NCBI GenBank assembly: GCA_040219275.1
Contig: JAVJSU010000027.1
Span: forward strand, 1 to 64,000
DNA length: 64,000 nucleotides
Origin: JAVJSU01 sp040219275
GTDB lineage: Bacteria > Chloroflexota > Anaerolineae > Aggregatilineales > Phototrophicaceae
Direction of reading: 5' to 3'
Shown here: in pieces, positions 1 to 8,358 of the stretch
Layout: the number at the start of each line of letters is the position of its first letter
Position numbering within the stretch: the stretch's first letter is position 1
Notes under the pieces: generated by a model
Databases searched by the model: none
The model's input: only the letters and a program-made list of their open reading frames with translations
What the model was told of the DNA's origin: nothing
Translations under genes and position numbers: made by a program

Positions 1-93
1 TTTTGGACATTTCAACCCTTCGGGATGAAAATACTCCAATAGCCAGCTTTCACAGTCTCTTTGATCTAGTAACTCGGTAATTGGAAATCTCAT
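1..93 (-). CDS. Transposase, N-terminal fragment cut by window edge
   Basis: Only 31 codons are visible, read leftward from ATG at 93 to the edge with no stop. The peptide starts MRFPITELLDQRDCESW and reaches FHPEGLKCPK at the edge. That is the lead-in to the CxxC zinc ribbon found at the N-terminus of IS1595-like and related DDE transposases. The rest of the element lies outside the window, so family and integrity cannot be judged. It is placed head to head with the truncated gene remnant at 137-340, which suggests the element landed in or beside that gene. The assignment rests on a short peptide recognised from memory, hence moderate confidence. Confidence 0.55.
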   Translation of the reverse strand, partial: MRFPITELLDQRDCESWLLEYFHPEGLKCPK

Positions 94-112
94 ATCATCT
101 ACTTTAATTCAT

Positions 113-136
113 TCAACTCACACTTTCTAGAGTTGA
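113..136. repeat. Short inverted repeat at transposase/remnant junction
   Basis: TCAACTC at 113-119 is matched by GAGTTGA at 130-136 across a 10-base gap. It sits between the transposase start (93) and the first sense codon of the gene remnant (137). It could be part of the terminal sequence of the insertion element or a chance hairpin. The other end of the element, which would settle this, is outside the window. Confidence 0.3.
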
Positions 137-340
137 GCCACGATTTTTAATCAAGTAGAAGGCGAATGGGCGCGCGGCAATGGCACCCGCAAACTTCGTT
201 CATTTCCAGTTCAGGCAGTGGCGGTGCTGTTGCGGAGAAGCGGTTTTGAAATATCAACCTTACTCAATGAAAATTTTAACCGCCTCAATACCCCAACACC
301 GGGTACGTTACGCGTGTTCTTTATTGCCACAAAACAGTGA
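137..340 (+). pseudogene. 3' remnant of a gene, possibly class I SAM methyltransferase
   Basis: The frame is open from 137 (a stop lies at 134-136) to TGA at 338-340 and has no start codon in a sensible place. It reads VEGEWARGNGTRKLRSFPVQ, then AVLLRRSGFEISTLLNEN, ending GTLRVFFIATKQ. The run 'LLRRSGFE' followed by a final strand ending 'FFIATK' is the usual look of the last helix and strand of class I SAM-dependent methyltransferases. The upstream part is missing and replaced by the transposase region, so this is read as the tail of a gene disrupted by the insertion. It ends 15 bases before the next gene on the same strand and may once have shared its transcript. The methyltransferase identity is tentative. 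Confidence 0.45.
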
Positions 341-355
341 GCTATAGGACACACT

Positions 356-1051
356 ATGCAAGAAGAACAAGAAGTAGTAAGCAACATCGAAAAACAACCA
401 TCGAACGACAGTATTCAATTTCCGATAGACCCTGAACCATTCAATTTGCGTCTGACGATGATTGGCATTCTCATTCTCACGACCATCATCGGCTATTTCA
501 TCATTACCGTCGTGATGAATACAAGCGGGTTTAATCTGATCGCGATATTCGGGGCGATTGTGTTCGGTGCGGTCACATTACAACTATTGGAAAAGCCGCT
601 CAAAGCAAGATGGCCACGCACACGCTTTCTGACGGTCAATCAAAATGCAATCACGGTAAATCATGGCGAAAACCTTTTCCGTGAGATTGATCCGCGTCAG
701 CAAGTCAATGTATTTAAGTGGTATTTCACGGTAGAAAAACGGAGCCGAGTGCCGAAGGGATGGCATGTCGTCGCCTGTGCGCTGGAACAAGATGAAATTT
801 ATCTGCCAGTTTATGCGCTGATCGACCCGACTACCTTCGAACCCTTACGTAACAACTTCACACAATTACAGAGCAAAAAACGCACCCCTGCAAATAATGA
901 TCTGCGCCTTGCCGGTCAGCAACGGCGTTTGCACGTCGCAGAAAGTGCACGCGGTTTAGATGGTTCTGAAATGAGTATCGAAGATTTCAACGCATTCCTG
1001 AGCGAGCTTGAAACTCAATTTCCCCGTTGGATGCCTAAGAGCAATACATGA
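356..1051 (+). CDS. Membrane-anchored protein of unknown function
   Basis: A 231-residue protein I do not recognise. Residues 1-35 are polar. Two hydrophobic segments follow at about 35-55 and 60-78 (LTMIGILILTTIIGYFIIT and LIAIFGAIVFGAVTL), with a short turn between them, and the remaining 150 residues are soluble. The soluble part has alternating charged and hydrophobic residues (for example FREIDPRQQVNVFKWYFTVE) that suggest a PH-like or beta-rich cytoplasmic domain, but no motif is decisive. Its stop overlaps the start of the next gene (ATGA at 1048-1051), so the two are translationally coupled and probably act together at the membrane. Confidence 0.75.
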   Translation: MQEEQEVVSNIEKQPSNDSIQFPIDPEPFNLRLTMIGILILTTIIGYFIITVVMNTSGFNLIAIFGAIVFGAVTLQLLEKPLKARWPRTRFLTVNQNAITVNHGENLFREIDPRQQVNVFKWYFTVEKRSRVPKGWHVVACALEQDEIYLPVYALIDPTTFEPLRNNFTQLQSKKRTPANNDLRLAGQQRRLHVAESARGLDGSEMSIEDFNAFLSELETQFPRWMPKSNT

Positions 1052-2604
1052 GCTTAAAATATCCCCTGAACCGCCTCCTTATGGGGCTGATTCTTATTTC
1101 GTTTGGCACTGCCCTAACGTTCATTATCAGCGCGCAAACGTCAGATAATGAACTGACTCGCTTTGAAACTGAACAGGGTAACATTAGCCGAATCGGTGAG
1201 TCGCAGATATGGACATTTGAGGCACTCGCCGATGAAGCCCTGTCTATTATCATTGAGCCAACCGTCCCATTTTTTGATTCCGTGCTTCAGATTATTGACG
1301 AAAATGGACGCACGATCTTAAGAGCGGATGATTTTGCCTACCCCGATGACACCAATGCAAATGTAGAAGCCATCACCATCCCAAGAAGTGGCACTTATGA
1401 AGTCGTTGTTTCCGGTTATGGCAACAGTACCGGAAGTTACCGAATCACCCTATTGCCTGGATATGGTGAACAGGCACAACGGCAAACATTCGAGGGGACA
1501 AACTCATGGCAAGCACAAACGGACGATTTGGGTCTCACTGTCAGTGATGGCGTGCTAAATCTATCTCTGGAGGGCGTACAGGTACGCGGACTTGCGGGCA
1601 GTTCGTCCGTAAATACGTTCAACGACTTTTATGCACAGGTTGATTATGTCTCGATTGTCGGGCGTAATGGCTGGGAAGTTGGCTTGAGCTTGCGGCGACA
1701 ATCAGACACAGACACCTTTTATCAATATAGCGTCAATTCACAGGGATTGTGGCGCTTTTTAGCCGTAGAAGACGGGGTAGAACGGCTTATCCGTGATTAC
1801 ACACCCCACCCCGCAATTGTCGGCGGAGAAACATCGTTTACGCTCGGCGTGCTGGCGAATTCTGCTGGATTTGATGTCTTTTATAACGGGCAATTTATGG
1901 GTCAGGTGGTAGATACCGCGATCTCTGATGGTGGCGGGGTCGGTGTGGTCATACAGACCGCGAATGCTGTCGGTAGCACATTGACCGCTCAACTTGATAA
2001 TTTTGGCATCACGCAACCCCGATTGCTTCAAGGCGAACGTGTTATGCCACAATCCATCGTGCTCGGCACACCACGCCAGATCATACAAGAATTAGAGCGA
2101 CGCGGGGTGATTCAGCCCGGCGGCAATTTGCCCTTAAATGTGCCGGAGAGTTTTGCAGATAGTCGGACACCCGGAATCGCACAGGTCGCGCTTGGACGTG
2201 GCGCAACCTATACCAATTTTGTGATTGGCACCACCGCCACATTGACCCAGAATCTACGCCCTGACCTCGCAGGATGTGGTTTGCTCTTTCGCTTGACGGG
2301 AGATACAAATTACATGGTCGCCTACGTTGACAATGCGAACGGATACGGCGTATCTGAGCGTGACGGGGAGTCTTTTGAAGCCGGTATTTATGGCGAAAGC
2401 GAGACATGGATCACGGAAACTGCCAATACAATGATCGTTGCAGTGAATGCCGGCACCTTACACTATTACGTCAACGGAAATTATGCGGGTGCAATGCCGC
2501 TTGAACCGCTTATGGGTCAGGTGGGCAATGTGCTGATTAACTTCGAGCCAGCAGAATCAACCTGTGCGTTTACAGACACATGGCTCTGGAATTTAGGAGA
2601 ATAA
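1048..2604 (+). CDS. Secreted protein with PPC-like and lectin-like domains
   Basis: 518 residues starting with a signal peptide or anchor (hydrophobic stretch LLMGLILISFGTALTFIIS, cut probably after SAQT). Residues 45-135 look like a bacterial pre-peptidase C-terminal (PPC) beta-sandwich: IWTFEALADEALSIII, then DSVLQIIDENG, ending GTYEVVVSGYG and GSYRITL. Two similar beta-rich segments follow, at about 145-320 and 370-515, each with the pattern of LamG/DUF1080-like concanavalin folds (FYQYSVNSQGLWRF; YMVAYVDNANGYGV; HYYVNGNYAG). No catalytic motif is visible. It probably works outside the cell, binding carbohydrate or protein. The start ATG overlaps the stop of the preceding membrane protein gene, which indicates an operon. 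Confidence 0.7.
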   Translation: MSLKYPLNRLLMGLILISFGTALTFIISAQTSDNELTRFETEQGNISRIGESQIWTFEALADEALSIIIEPTVPFFDSVLQIIDENGRTILRADDFAYPDDTNANVEAITIPRSGTYEVVVSGYGNSTGSYRITLLPGYGEQAQRQTFEGTNSWQAQTDDLGLTVSDGVLNLSLEGVQVRGLAGSSSVNTFNDFYAQVDYVSIVGRNGWEVGLSLRRQSDTDTFYQYSVNSQGLWRFLAVEDGVERLIRDYTPHPAIVGGETSFTLGVLANSAGFDVFYNGQFMGQVVDTAISDGGGVGVVIQTANAVGSTLTAQLDNFGITQPRLLQGERVMPQSIVLGTPRQIIQELERRGVIQPGGNLPLNVPESFADSRTPGIAQVALGRGATYTNFVIGTTATLTQNLRPDLAGCGLLFRLTGDTNYMVAYVDNANGYGVSERDGESFEAGIYGESETWITETANTMIVAVNAGTLHYYVNGNYAGAMPLEPLMGQVGNVLINFEPAESTCAFTDTWLWNLGE

Positions 2605-2699
2605 CACCAACAATTTCCAGAATTCGTCCCAAATATAACAGCATAGTTTACAAATTTTCGCTACAATGGGGCTAAAGTGAGTGCTAATTTCGGGGGTTT

Positions 2700-3620
2700 A
2701 TGGGTAAAAATACAGTAGAAACGGCTATAGTACGCACGATTCTTTACGGAGATGTATTCAACTTTGCGATGACCCCCACAGAAATACATCACTTTCTGAT
2801 CCACGACACACCCGTTAGCCTCAAGACGGTCAAAGAAACGCTATATTCTTCAGCCTATCTCGCTCAGGTACTTCACATCACAGACACCTATATTGCTTGT
2901 AGCGGACGCGAAGACCTCATCACGATTCGACATCAGCGGGAGCAAGCAACGGGCAATATCTGGTCCGGTATTCAACGCTACGGGTATCATCTGGCTCGCC
3001 TGCCGTTCGTGCGGATGGTCGCCATTACGGGTGCGCTTGCCATGCGGAACGGGAAGGAAACAGACGATTTCGATTATCTGCTAATTACCGAACCGGGTCG
3101 CGTATGGATGGCGCGGGCATTCGCCATTTTATTGGTGCGCTACGGCAAATTACGGGGCGTGACCGTCTGCCCGAATTACGTACTTGCCGCAAACGCGCTG
3201 GAGCAAAATCGGCAGGATTTGTATATTGCCCATGAAATCGTCCAGATGATTCCCATTTATGGACTAGCAATCTACGATGACATGCGCGACCAAAATCGGT
3301 GGGCGGCGGAGCATTTACCCAACGCAGGAGCACCGTTCTATCAGGAAACAGAATGGCAACATGGGCGGCTATGGAACTCGATTAAGTCAACTGTTGAATG
3401 GCTTCTGAGCGGGCGGTTCGGCACATGGTTGGAAGAGTGGGAACGCAAACGTAAGATCCGGCAATTCCAGAAAGACCTACAATCGGCAAACGAAAATGCA
3501 AAGTTAGACGAAACACAGGTCAAGGGACATTTCAAAGATTACGGGCATCTCGTGCTCAGGGAATATCAGCATCGCCTTGCCCAATATGAATTGGAAGATT
3601 TGCCACTGGCTGGCGACTAA
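2700..3620 (+). CDS. Nucleotidyltransferase-fold protein
   Basis: 306 residues. The N-terminal 90 residues look like a winged-helix region (FAMTPTEIHHFLI ... VKETLYSS). Around residues 111-131 lies VAITGALAMRNGKETDDFDY, which resembles the G-S/A ... DDxD signature of the nucleotidyltransferase fold, with DDFDY providing two metal-binding acids. The rest is helical, with a basic, coiled-coil-like end (EEWERKRKIRQFQKDL). Proteins of this plan are common in Chloroflexi next to sugar or lipid metabolism genes and their substrate is unknown. A GGGGG run just before the ATG acts as ribosome binding site, and a possible -10 (TACAAT, 2662-2667) lacks a clear -35. The gene ends just before a strong bidirectional terminator. 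Confidence 0.6.
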   Translation: MGKNTVETAIVRTILYGDVFNFAMTPTEIHHFLIHDTPVSLKTVKETLYSSAYLAQVLHITDTYIACSGREDLITIRHQREQATGNIWSGIQRYGYHLARLPFVRMVAITGALAMRNGKETDDFDYLLITEPGRVWMARAFAILLVRYGKLRGVTVCPNYVLAANALEQNRQDLYIAHEIVQMIPIYGLAIYDDMRDQNRWAAEHLPNAGAPFYQETEWQHGRLWNSIKSTVEWLLSGRFGTWLEEWERKRKIRQFQKDLQSANENAKLDETQVKGHFKDYGHLVLREYQHRLAQYELEDLPLAGD

Positions 3621-3641
3621 ATTCCATAATTTTAAGTAACA

Positions 3642-3675
3642 AAAAAGGTGAGACACAATCGCGTCTCACCTTTTT
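3642..3675. terminator. Bidirectional intrinsic terminator
   Basis: GGTGAGAC pairs perfectly with GTCTCACC across an 8-base loop, flanked by A5 on the left and T5 on the right. It can end the plus-strand nucleotidyltransferase gene (stop at 3620) and the minus-strand glycosidase gene (stop at 3711). Confidence 0.92.
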
Positions 3676-3710
3676 GATTAGCAGTTATTTATATGATGGT
3701 GTGGTCTAAC

Positions 3711-5117
3711 CTAACCGCCCATCACCGCGCCGAGTGTCGAACACGCCGGGCAGGTTCCATCCGGTCGTCTGATGGCAAAGCCCCCCATCGGATCGCCCGC
3801 ATATTGTGTGAAGTTCACATTCCAGACAATCATCAAGCGTACCCGTCCACTCTGTGCAGAGCGACTTGCCGCCTCCGCCAGATATGCCGCATGTTGGGCA
3901 ACCGTGACGTTTTGTGCCCATGCAAATGCCGCAGGTAACGGTTGACCGAAGCCTTCCGGTGTCAGGAAACCGAGTTCCGTCCAACAGATCGGCTTATTCG
4001 GGAATACGCTGGCACGTCCTAGCATTCCGTTGAAGTAACGTGTCGGGTAATCATCACGCGGATCACCACTGCTGACTGACGGTGAAACAACACCCTCGTT
4101 ATAGTGCAGACCGACGCAATCCATATAAGCGCCTGCGCCAGCCGCCGCCATTTCCGCCATGAAGCGATCATCGTTCATGATGTTGGCAGGGTCAATGCCT
4201 TCAGCGCCAGTCGGGGCGGGTGCGCCGCTGATGACGATGATGTTCGGGTTGACTGATTTAATGGCATTATAAGCCGCCGCCAGCAATTGCGTATAACGCG
4301 CACCGCTGATGGTGCCTGTGGGCCATTCACGTCCGATATTCGGTTCATTCCAGACTTCAATCGCGTCCGGTCCAAGCGCCGCAACCTGACCGAGGAAGCT
4401 AGCGAATTGTGTCACATAGCTATCGAAATCACCCATTTGTGACGGCTCACCGACCACACCGAGTAAGATTTTGAAGCCCTGTGCATCTGCCTGACTGATG
4501 TAATCCTGTGCCAGACCCGTCCCATTACCCACACTGTAGCGCAATTGGCTCTTGACCCATGTCATGCCTGCACTACGCATCGCAGTCACCGTATCGCCAC
4601 CGAGACCCAAAATATGACCTCCAAGCTCGAATGAACCAGCCGCACCACTACCGGCAACCGGCGCGGGCAAACTTGGATCAGGAGCGGCATCGACTGTCAG
4701 TTCTGAACCGGAATCACTGAATTCATCACAAATCGTCACCGCATCAAGATCAAAGCTGACGCGTGATTGATATTGTGCGCCATTGAGCGCAACGATGCGG
4801 AATGTCCAACCGGTATAATATTCACGATAATCGTTTTCGAAAATTTCCGAATCACAGCTATCAATGCTATCGAGCCAGATATTTTGCTCGTAGGCATAGC
4901 TTTGAACATAAGTTAAATCTGTGGAGAATTCTTCTTCAAGCACATCACGCACAGCGCGAAATGCCCGCCAAACAGGATCGGCAACCGACGGTTCTGGCGT
5001 TGATTCCTGTGCCAGTACGCCGCCAAAATTTATAGACAGGACTAAAGCGACGAAGAGTATGGCAACGATGCCCTTTAAGCCTACGCCATGACCCCGAACA
5101 CTCATATTTTTCAGCAT
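3711..5117 (-). CDS. Secreted clan GH-A glycoside hydrolase
   Basis: 468 residues with a signal peptide (basic start, then GIVAILFVALVLSINFGGVLAQ). Residues 35-130 form an N-terminal domain of unknown fold with two cysteine-containing strands. From about 165 on there is a TIM-barrel pattern: GLGGDTVTAMRSAGMTWVK, then ALGPDAIEVWNEPNIG with the acid/base Glu in the NEP motif, and near residue 385 PICWTELGFLTPEG with the likely nucleophile Glu. This is the layout of clan GH-A families such as GH5/GH39/GH53, but the substrate cannot be read from sequence. An AGAGGG run 10-11 bases before the ATG supports the start. A second secreted GH-A enzyme lies at 23874-25307. Confidence 0.75.
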   Translation of the reverse strand: MLKNMSVRGHGVGLKGIVAILFVALVLSINFGGVLAQESTPEPSVADPVWRAFRAVRDVLEEEFSTDLTYVQSYAYEQNIWLDSIDSCDSEIFENDYREYYTGWTFRIVALNGAQYQSRVSFDLDAVTICDEFSDSGSELTVDAAPDPSLPAPVAGSGAAGSFELGGHILGLGGDTVTAMRSAGMTWVKSQLRYSVGNGTGLAQDYISQADAQGFKILLGVVGEPSQMGDFDSYVTQFASFLGQVAALGPDAIEVWNEPNIGREWPTGTISGARYTQLLAAAYNAIKSVNPNIIVISGAPAPTGAEGIDPANIMNDDRFMAEMAAAGAGAYMDCVGLHYNEGVVSPSVSSGDPRDDYPTRYFNGMLGRASVFPNKPICWTELGFLTPEGFGQPLPAAFAWAQNVTVAQHAAYLAEAASRSAQSGRVRLMIVWNVNFTQYAGDPMGGFAIRRPDGTCPACSTLGAVMGG

Positions 5118-5210
5118 ATATTTAAACCCTCTACCTCATGTTACGGATATACTTACAGAACATTGCACACAGATATTATACCAATTTCTGGTAGATTTTA
5201 ACCCGTTGCA

Positions 5211-5233
5211 AAAAAGAAGCGACCAAAAGTCGC
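5211..5233 (-). terminator. Intrinsic terminator after CpXC gene
   Basis: Read on the minus strand, GCGAC-ttttg-GTCGC is followed by TTC and a run of six T. It lies 88 bases past the CpXC stop codon and upstream of the glycosidase start, so it ends the kinase/CpXC operon. The stem is short (5-6 pairs). Confidence 0.6.
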
Positions 5234-5320
5234 CAAACAAACAGATAGCCTACCACATGCCGGTAATTTTACCAGCAAGCGTAGGCTGATCGTAGAGGAA
5301 TTTTTAGGTGTTATTATGGA

Positions 5321-6664
5321 CTAAGCGAGAACGTGTACAACTTCTTTACGAAGAATGCTCAGGCGGTCTTGCATAGCTTGCTCACCCTGCCCCTCAAGCA
5401 CCCGTTCAACTGCGTCCATCACATCCAACAGATCATTTCCAAATTCAGGGGCGCGTTCTGCAATGAGTTTACGTGCTTCGTCATCAGTCGCCGTAGACAG
5501 CAATTCATTGACGAAGATCAATTCCGGTTGCATCGTGGTTTGCAACATCCGCACGATCAAATCGTAAATGGATTTCAATTTGCTGGATGCGGCAATGTCT
5601 TTGGTTTGTTCCGCGTGCTGAATATTAGCAGAAATGACCGCCATCAGGGTGTCATCAATCATCTGCGGGTTTTCCTGTAACATCTGCTCAGGATTGGGAT
5701 GATTGAGGAGCGCCTGCAAAAATCCAGCGGCATTTTGCATCGCGGCTTGTTGCTGTTGGTCAATGAGTGCTGTCAATTGTACGATGCGATCCCGTAAGCC
5801 CGTCAGAAAATCGCGCTCATCCGCCGGAGCTTGCCCGATCTTTACCGAGAGGTCTTGCAGAAAATCATAATCAAACACCGGACGCACCATCCCGACTAAC
5901 GCCTGTAATTTTTGGTCGTCATCGGCATAGCGCAAGGTCAATTCCATAAATTCTTCACGTCCGGCATCTTCAGCCAGCGCCTCAAGCTCATGAGTCACTT
6001 CCTCGATTGCACGTTCTTGTTCTTCCTGCTCGGCAAGTAATTTCTTACCGGTTGTAGACAATTCAGCGATCTGATTCTGGATATGGGCGATGCGCTGTGC
6101 AACATCCATGCGCCCGTCTTCCATCATGCGCTGGATAAACATGACCATCATCTGGAAGAATTGCTCGTCGATCTCGGCATCATGCGTCTTGACCATCGCT
6201 TCTATCTGCGTATCCGGCGCGGAGACAAAATCTTGCACCAACTGCACGCGTTGTTTCTGCTGTTCCATCATCTCTTTCGTCACGCCTTCTGCTTCGAGAA
6301 TTTGCTCGATGAGATTTTGCATGGTCAGCGCACGCTTCGGTGAGAACATATAGGCTTTAAAGTTCTCTTTCGGCAAGGCGTTCATCATATTGCCGATGAT
6401 TTTTTCTTGCTGATCTTTATTTACACCGAGTTCCATCGGGATGTGCGCGACAAGCAGTTCTTTTTCAGGATCATGATACAAGAGCGATGCGGCTATGGCG
6501 TTCTGTGTGCCACAATTCGGGCAGGGTGCCGTATTAAGCCGACCACCGAGCAACAGGACTTTGCCCTGTGGGTCTTCTACGGCATCGATCATCGTACGTA
6601 TTTGTGCGGTAAACGGCTGACCGCAGGCGGAACAAGTCACGCTAATAGGGGTTAATGCTGGCAT
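5321..6664 (-). CDS. CpXC domain zinc-ribbon protein with helical C-terminal part
   Basis: 447 residues from ATG at 6664, preceded by GGAG at 5 bases spacing. A TTG 15 bases upstream is open but has no better signal and would overlap the kinase stop. Residues 7-50 hold two cysteine pairs (CSACGQPF and CPNCGTQN) that define the CpXC zinc-binding domain. It continues with LLYHDPEKELLVAHIP and FSPKRALTMQNLIEQIL, typical of that family. The remaining 300 residues are long, charged helices with strong coiled-coil character (KKLLAEQEEQERAIEEVTHE). The domain is of unknown function and is thought to bind zinc. The gene follows the histidine kinase by 11 bases, so the two are co-transcribed, and it may be the kinase's functional partner. 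No response regulator is nearby. Confidence 0.8.
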   Translation of the reverse strand: MPALTPISVTCSACGQPFTAQIRTMIDAVEDPQGKVLLLGGRLNTAPCPNCGTQNAIAASLLYHDPEKELLVAHIPMELGVNKDQQEKIIGNMMNALPKENFKAYMFSPKRALTMQNLIEQILEAEGVTKEMMEQQKQRVQLVQDFVSAPDTQIEAMVKTHDAEIDEQFFQMMVMFIQRMMEDGRMDVAQRIAHIQNQIAELSTTGKKLLAEQEEQERAIEEVTHELEALAEDAGREEFMELTLRYADDDQKLQALVGMVRPVFDYDFLQDLSVKIGQAPADERDFLTGLRDRIVQLTALIDQQQQAAMQNAAGFLQALLNHPNPEQMLQENPQMIDDTLMAVISANIQHAEQTKDIAASSKLKSIYDLIVRMLQTTMQPELIFVNELLSTATDDEARKLIAERAPEFGNDLLDVMDAVERVLEGQGEQAMQDRLSILRKEVVHVLA

Positions 6665-6675
6665 AATCGCTCCAG

Positions 6676-8280
6676 TCAATTGTTTGATAGATGTTTAAGG
6701 GGGATAGTAAAGGTAAAAGTCGCGCCCTGACCGGGTTTGCTATCCACGTGCATTGTACCACCATGCGCTTCAATAATCGCCCGTGATAAATATAAGCCCA
6801 ACCCCGTACCCTGTGTTTTTCTGCTTAACTTGCCATCCACGCGGTAGAAACGCTCAAAAACGCGTTCCTGATCCTCCAATGATAAGCCCACACCATGATC
6901 GGTCACACTAATTGCGGCATGATCTTCGTCGAAAGACCCTTTGATGAAAATTTTCCCGCCATCCGGTGAATATTTTATGGCATTGCTCAATAAGTTATCC
7001 AGCACCTGTCGTAAACGGGTTTCATCGGCATAGATAATCGGGAATTTTGGTTGGAATTTGATGACAAAATGATGCTTATCCGTCTGATTTTCTACGCGAT
7101 CAACCGCCCGCTTGACCAATTCATCCAGCCACACCTCACCAATATCAAGCATCATTTCGCGCTCGACCTGTAACTTGCTTGCCGTAAGCAAATTCTGGAT
7201 CAACGCATTCAGGCGATCCGCTTCGTCTTCAATCACAGCGAGGTTCTCTTGAATCACGGAAGGTTCCCAGTGGGCATCAGAGCGGCGTAACGTTGCCGCG
7301 TACCCTTTGATGATGGCAACAGGCGTTTTCAGTTCGTGCGACACTACGGAGATAAAGGTGCTTTGCATCTCCTGTGCTTTGCGGAAATTGGTAATATCGC
7401 GCACATTGGCGATGATATTGGCGAGCTTACCTTCCGGCGTAAATAGTGGCGCGTATGTTATGCCGATACTTAGCGTTAAGCCATCTGCGCGTTTAAGATC
7501 ACCTTCGACGTAAAGCGTGATATCCTCACCTTTATCGCTGTTGTCCGTGTCGCCTTCAATGTCTTTTAACCAACCTCGCCCCAATGCAGTCGCCAGATCA
7601 ATATTTTCCAGCTTATCCCAGACGATCACATCATCCTGATGCAAGCCAATCGCATCCACAGAATTCCATGAGGTCATACGCTCAAGTGCGCGGTTCATCC
7701 GCATAATTTCCAGATCAGCGTTTAGGATCATCACGCCATCACCGCTATATTCCAGAATCGCCCCCAAACGACGGCGTTCATGGTCAATTTTTTCGTAAAG
7801 TTGCGCGTTATGCACACCAATCGCGGCTTGATCTGCAAAGCTCTGTAGAATCTGTAAGTCGTTATCGGATGCCGTGCCCATATAAGTCCGAAAAACGACA
7901 ATCACGCCCAGCGGCTCATCCGCGAAAATCAACGGCAATGCAATAGATTGGCGTAATTTGTCGTCAATATCCGCAGACATGACTCGCAGACGCTTGTTGA
8001 GGGTTTCGGTATTTACGGGGGCTTCGTGGGTGAATAGATCAAGCAAATGGGCGTTAATCATCGTCACTTGCTCAGGCGTTAAGCCACTGCCCGCACGTAC
8101 ATGAAAATGCTCATCCGGTTCGCGCAGAGCAATAAAACCAACCTTGCCTGCCAGCATTACCACAGAGGCATTCAGAACGCGACGCAACACCTCGCCCAGA
8201 TCAAGCTGTTCGGTGATGGCGCGGGATATTTCCAGCAGAAAGTCCCGCTGGCGAACTCGATAATCAGGTAGCATTAACAT
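6676..8280 (-). CDS. Sensor histidine kinase, GAF-PAS-HisKA-HATPase
   Basis: 534 residues and no membrane segment, so a cytoplasmic sensor. A GAF domain spans about 20-165 and a PAS domain about 175-290 (AILEYSGDGVMILNADLEIM). The HisKA phosphoacceptor helix is near residue 313 (FISVVSHELKTPVAIIKGY). The ATPase domain has the N box (LDNLLSNAIKYSPDGG), G1 (VTDHGVGL), F box (VFERFYR) and G2 (GTGLGLYLSRAI). All catalytic residues are present, so it should autophosphorylate. It is an orphan: no response regulator gene lies within reach, and the downstream co-transcribed gene is a CpXC protein. No clear ribosome binding site precedes either of the two starting ATG codons (8280, 8274). Confidence 0.92.
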   Translation of the reverse strand: MLMLPDYRVRQRDFLLEISRAITEQLDLGEVLRRVLNASVVMLAGKVGFIALREPDEHFHVRAGSGLTPEQVTMINAHLLDLFTHEAPVNTETLNKRLRVMSADIDDKLRQSIALPLIFADEPLGVIVVFRTYMGTASDNDLQILQSFADQAAIGVHNAQLYEKIDHERRRLGAILEYSGDGVMILNADLEIMRMNRALERMTSWNSVDAIGLHQDDVIVWDKLENIDLATALGRGWLKDIEGDTDNSDKGEDITLYVEGDLKRADGLTLSIGITYAPLFTPEGKLANIIANVRDITNFRKAQEMQSTFISVVSHELKTPVAIIKGYAATLRRSDAHWEPSVIQENLAVIEDEADRLNALIQNLLTASKLQVEREMMLDIGEVWLDELVKRAVDRVENQTDKHHFVIKFQPKFPIIYADETRLRQVLDNLLSNAIKYSPDGGKIFIKGSFDEDHAAISVTDHGVGLSLEDQERVFERFYRVDGKLSRKTQGTGLGLYLSRAIIEAHGGTMHVDSKPGQGATFTFTIPLKHLSNN

Positions 8281-8358
8281 GCGTAAATTGTAGCACGGCT
8301 ACTGTTTGAAGCGTATTAAAGCATCATATTCTGATAAAAAATTAACACGAGGGAGGAA

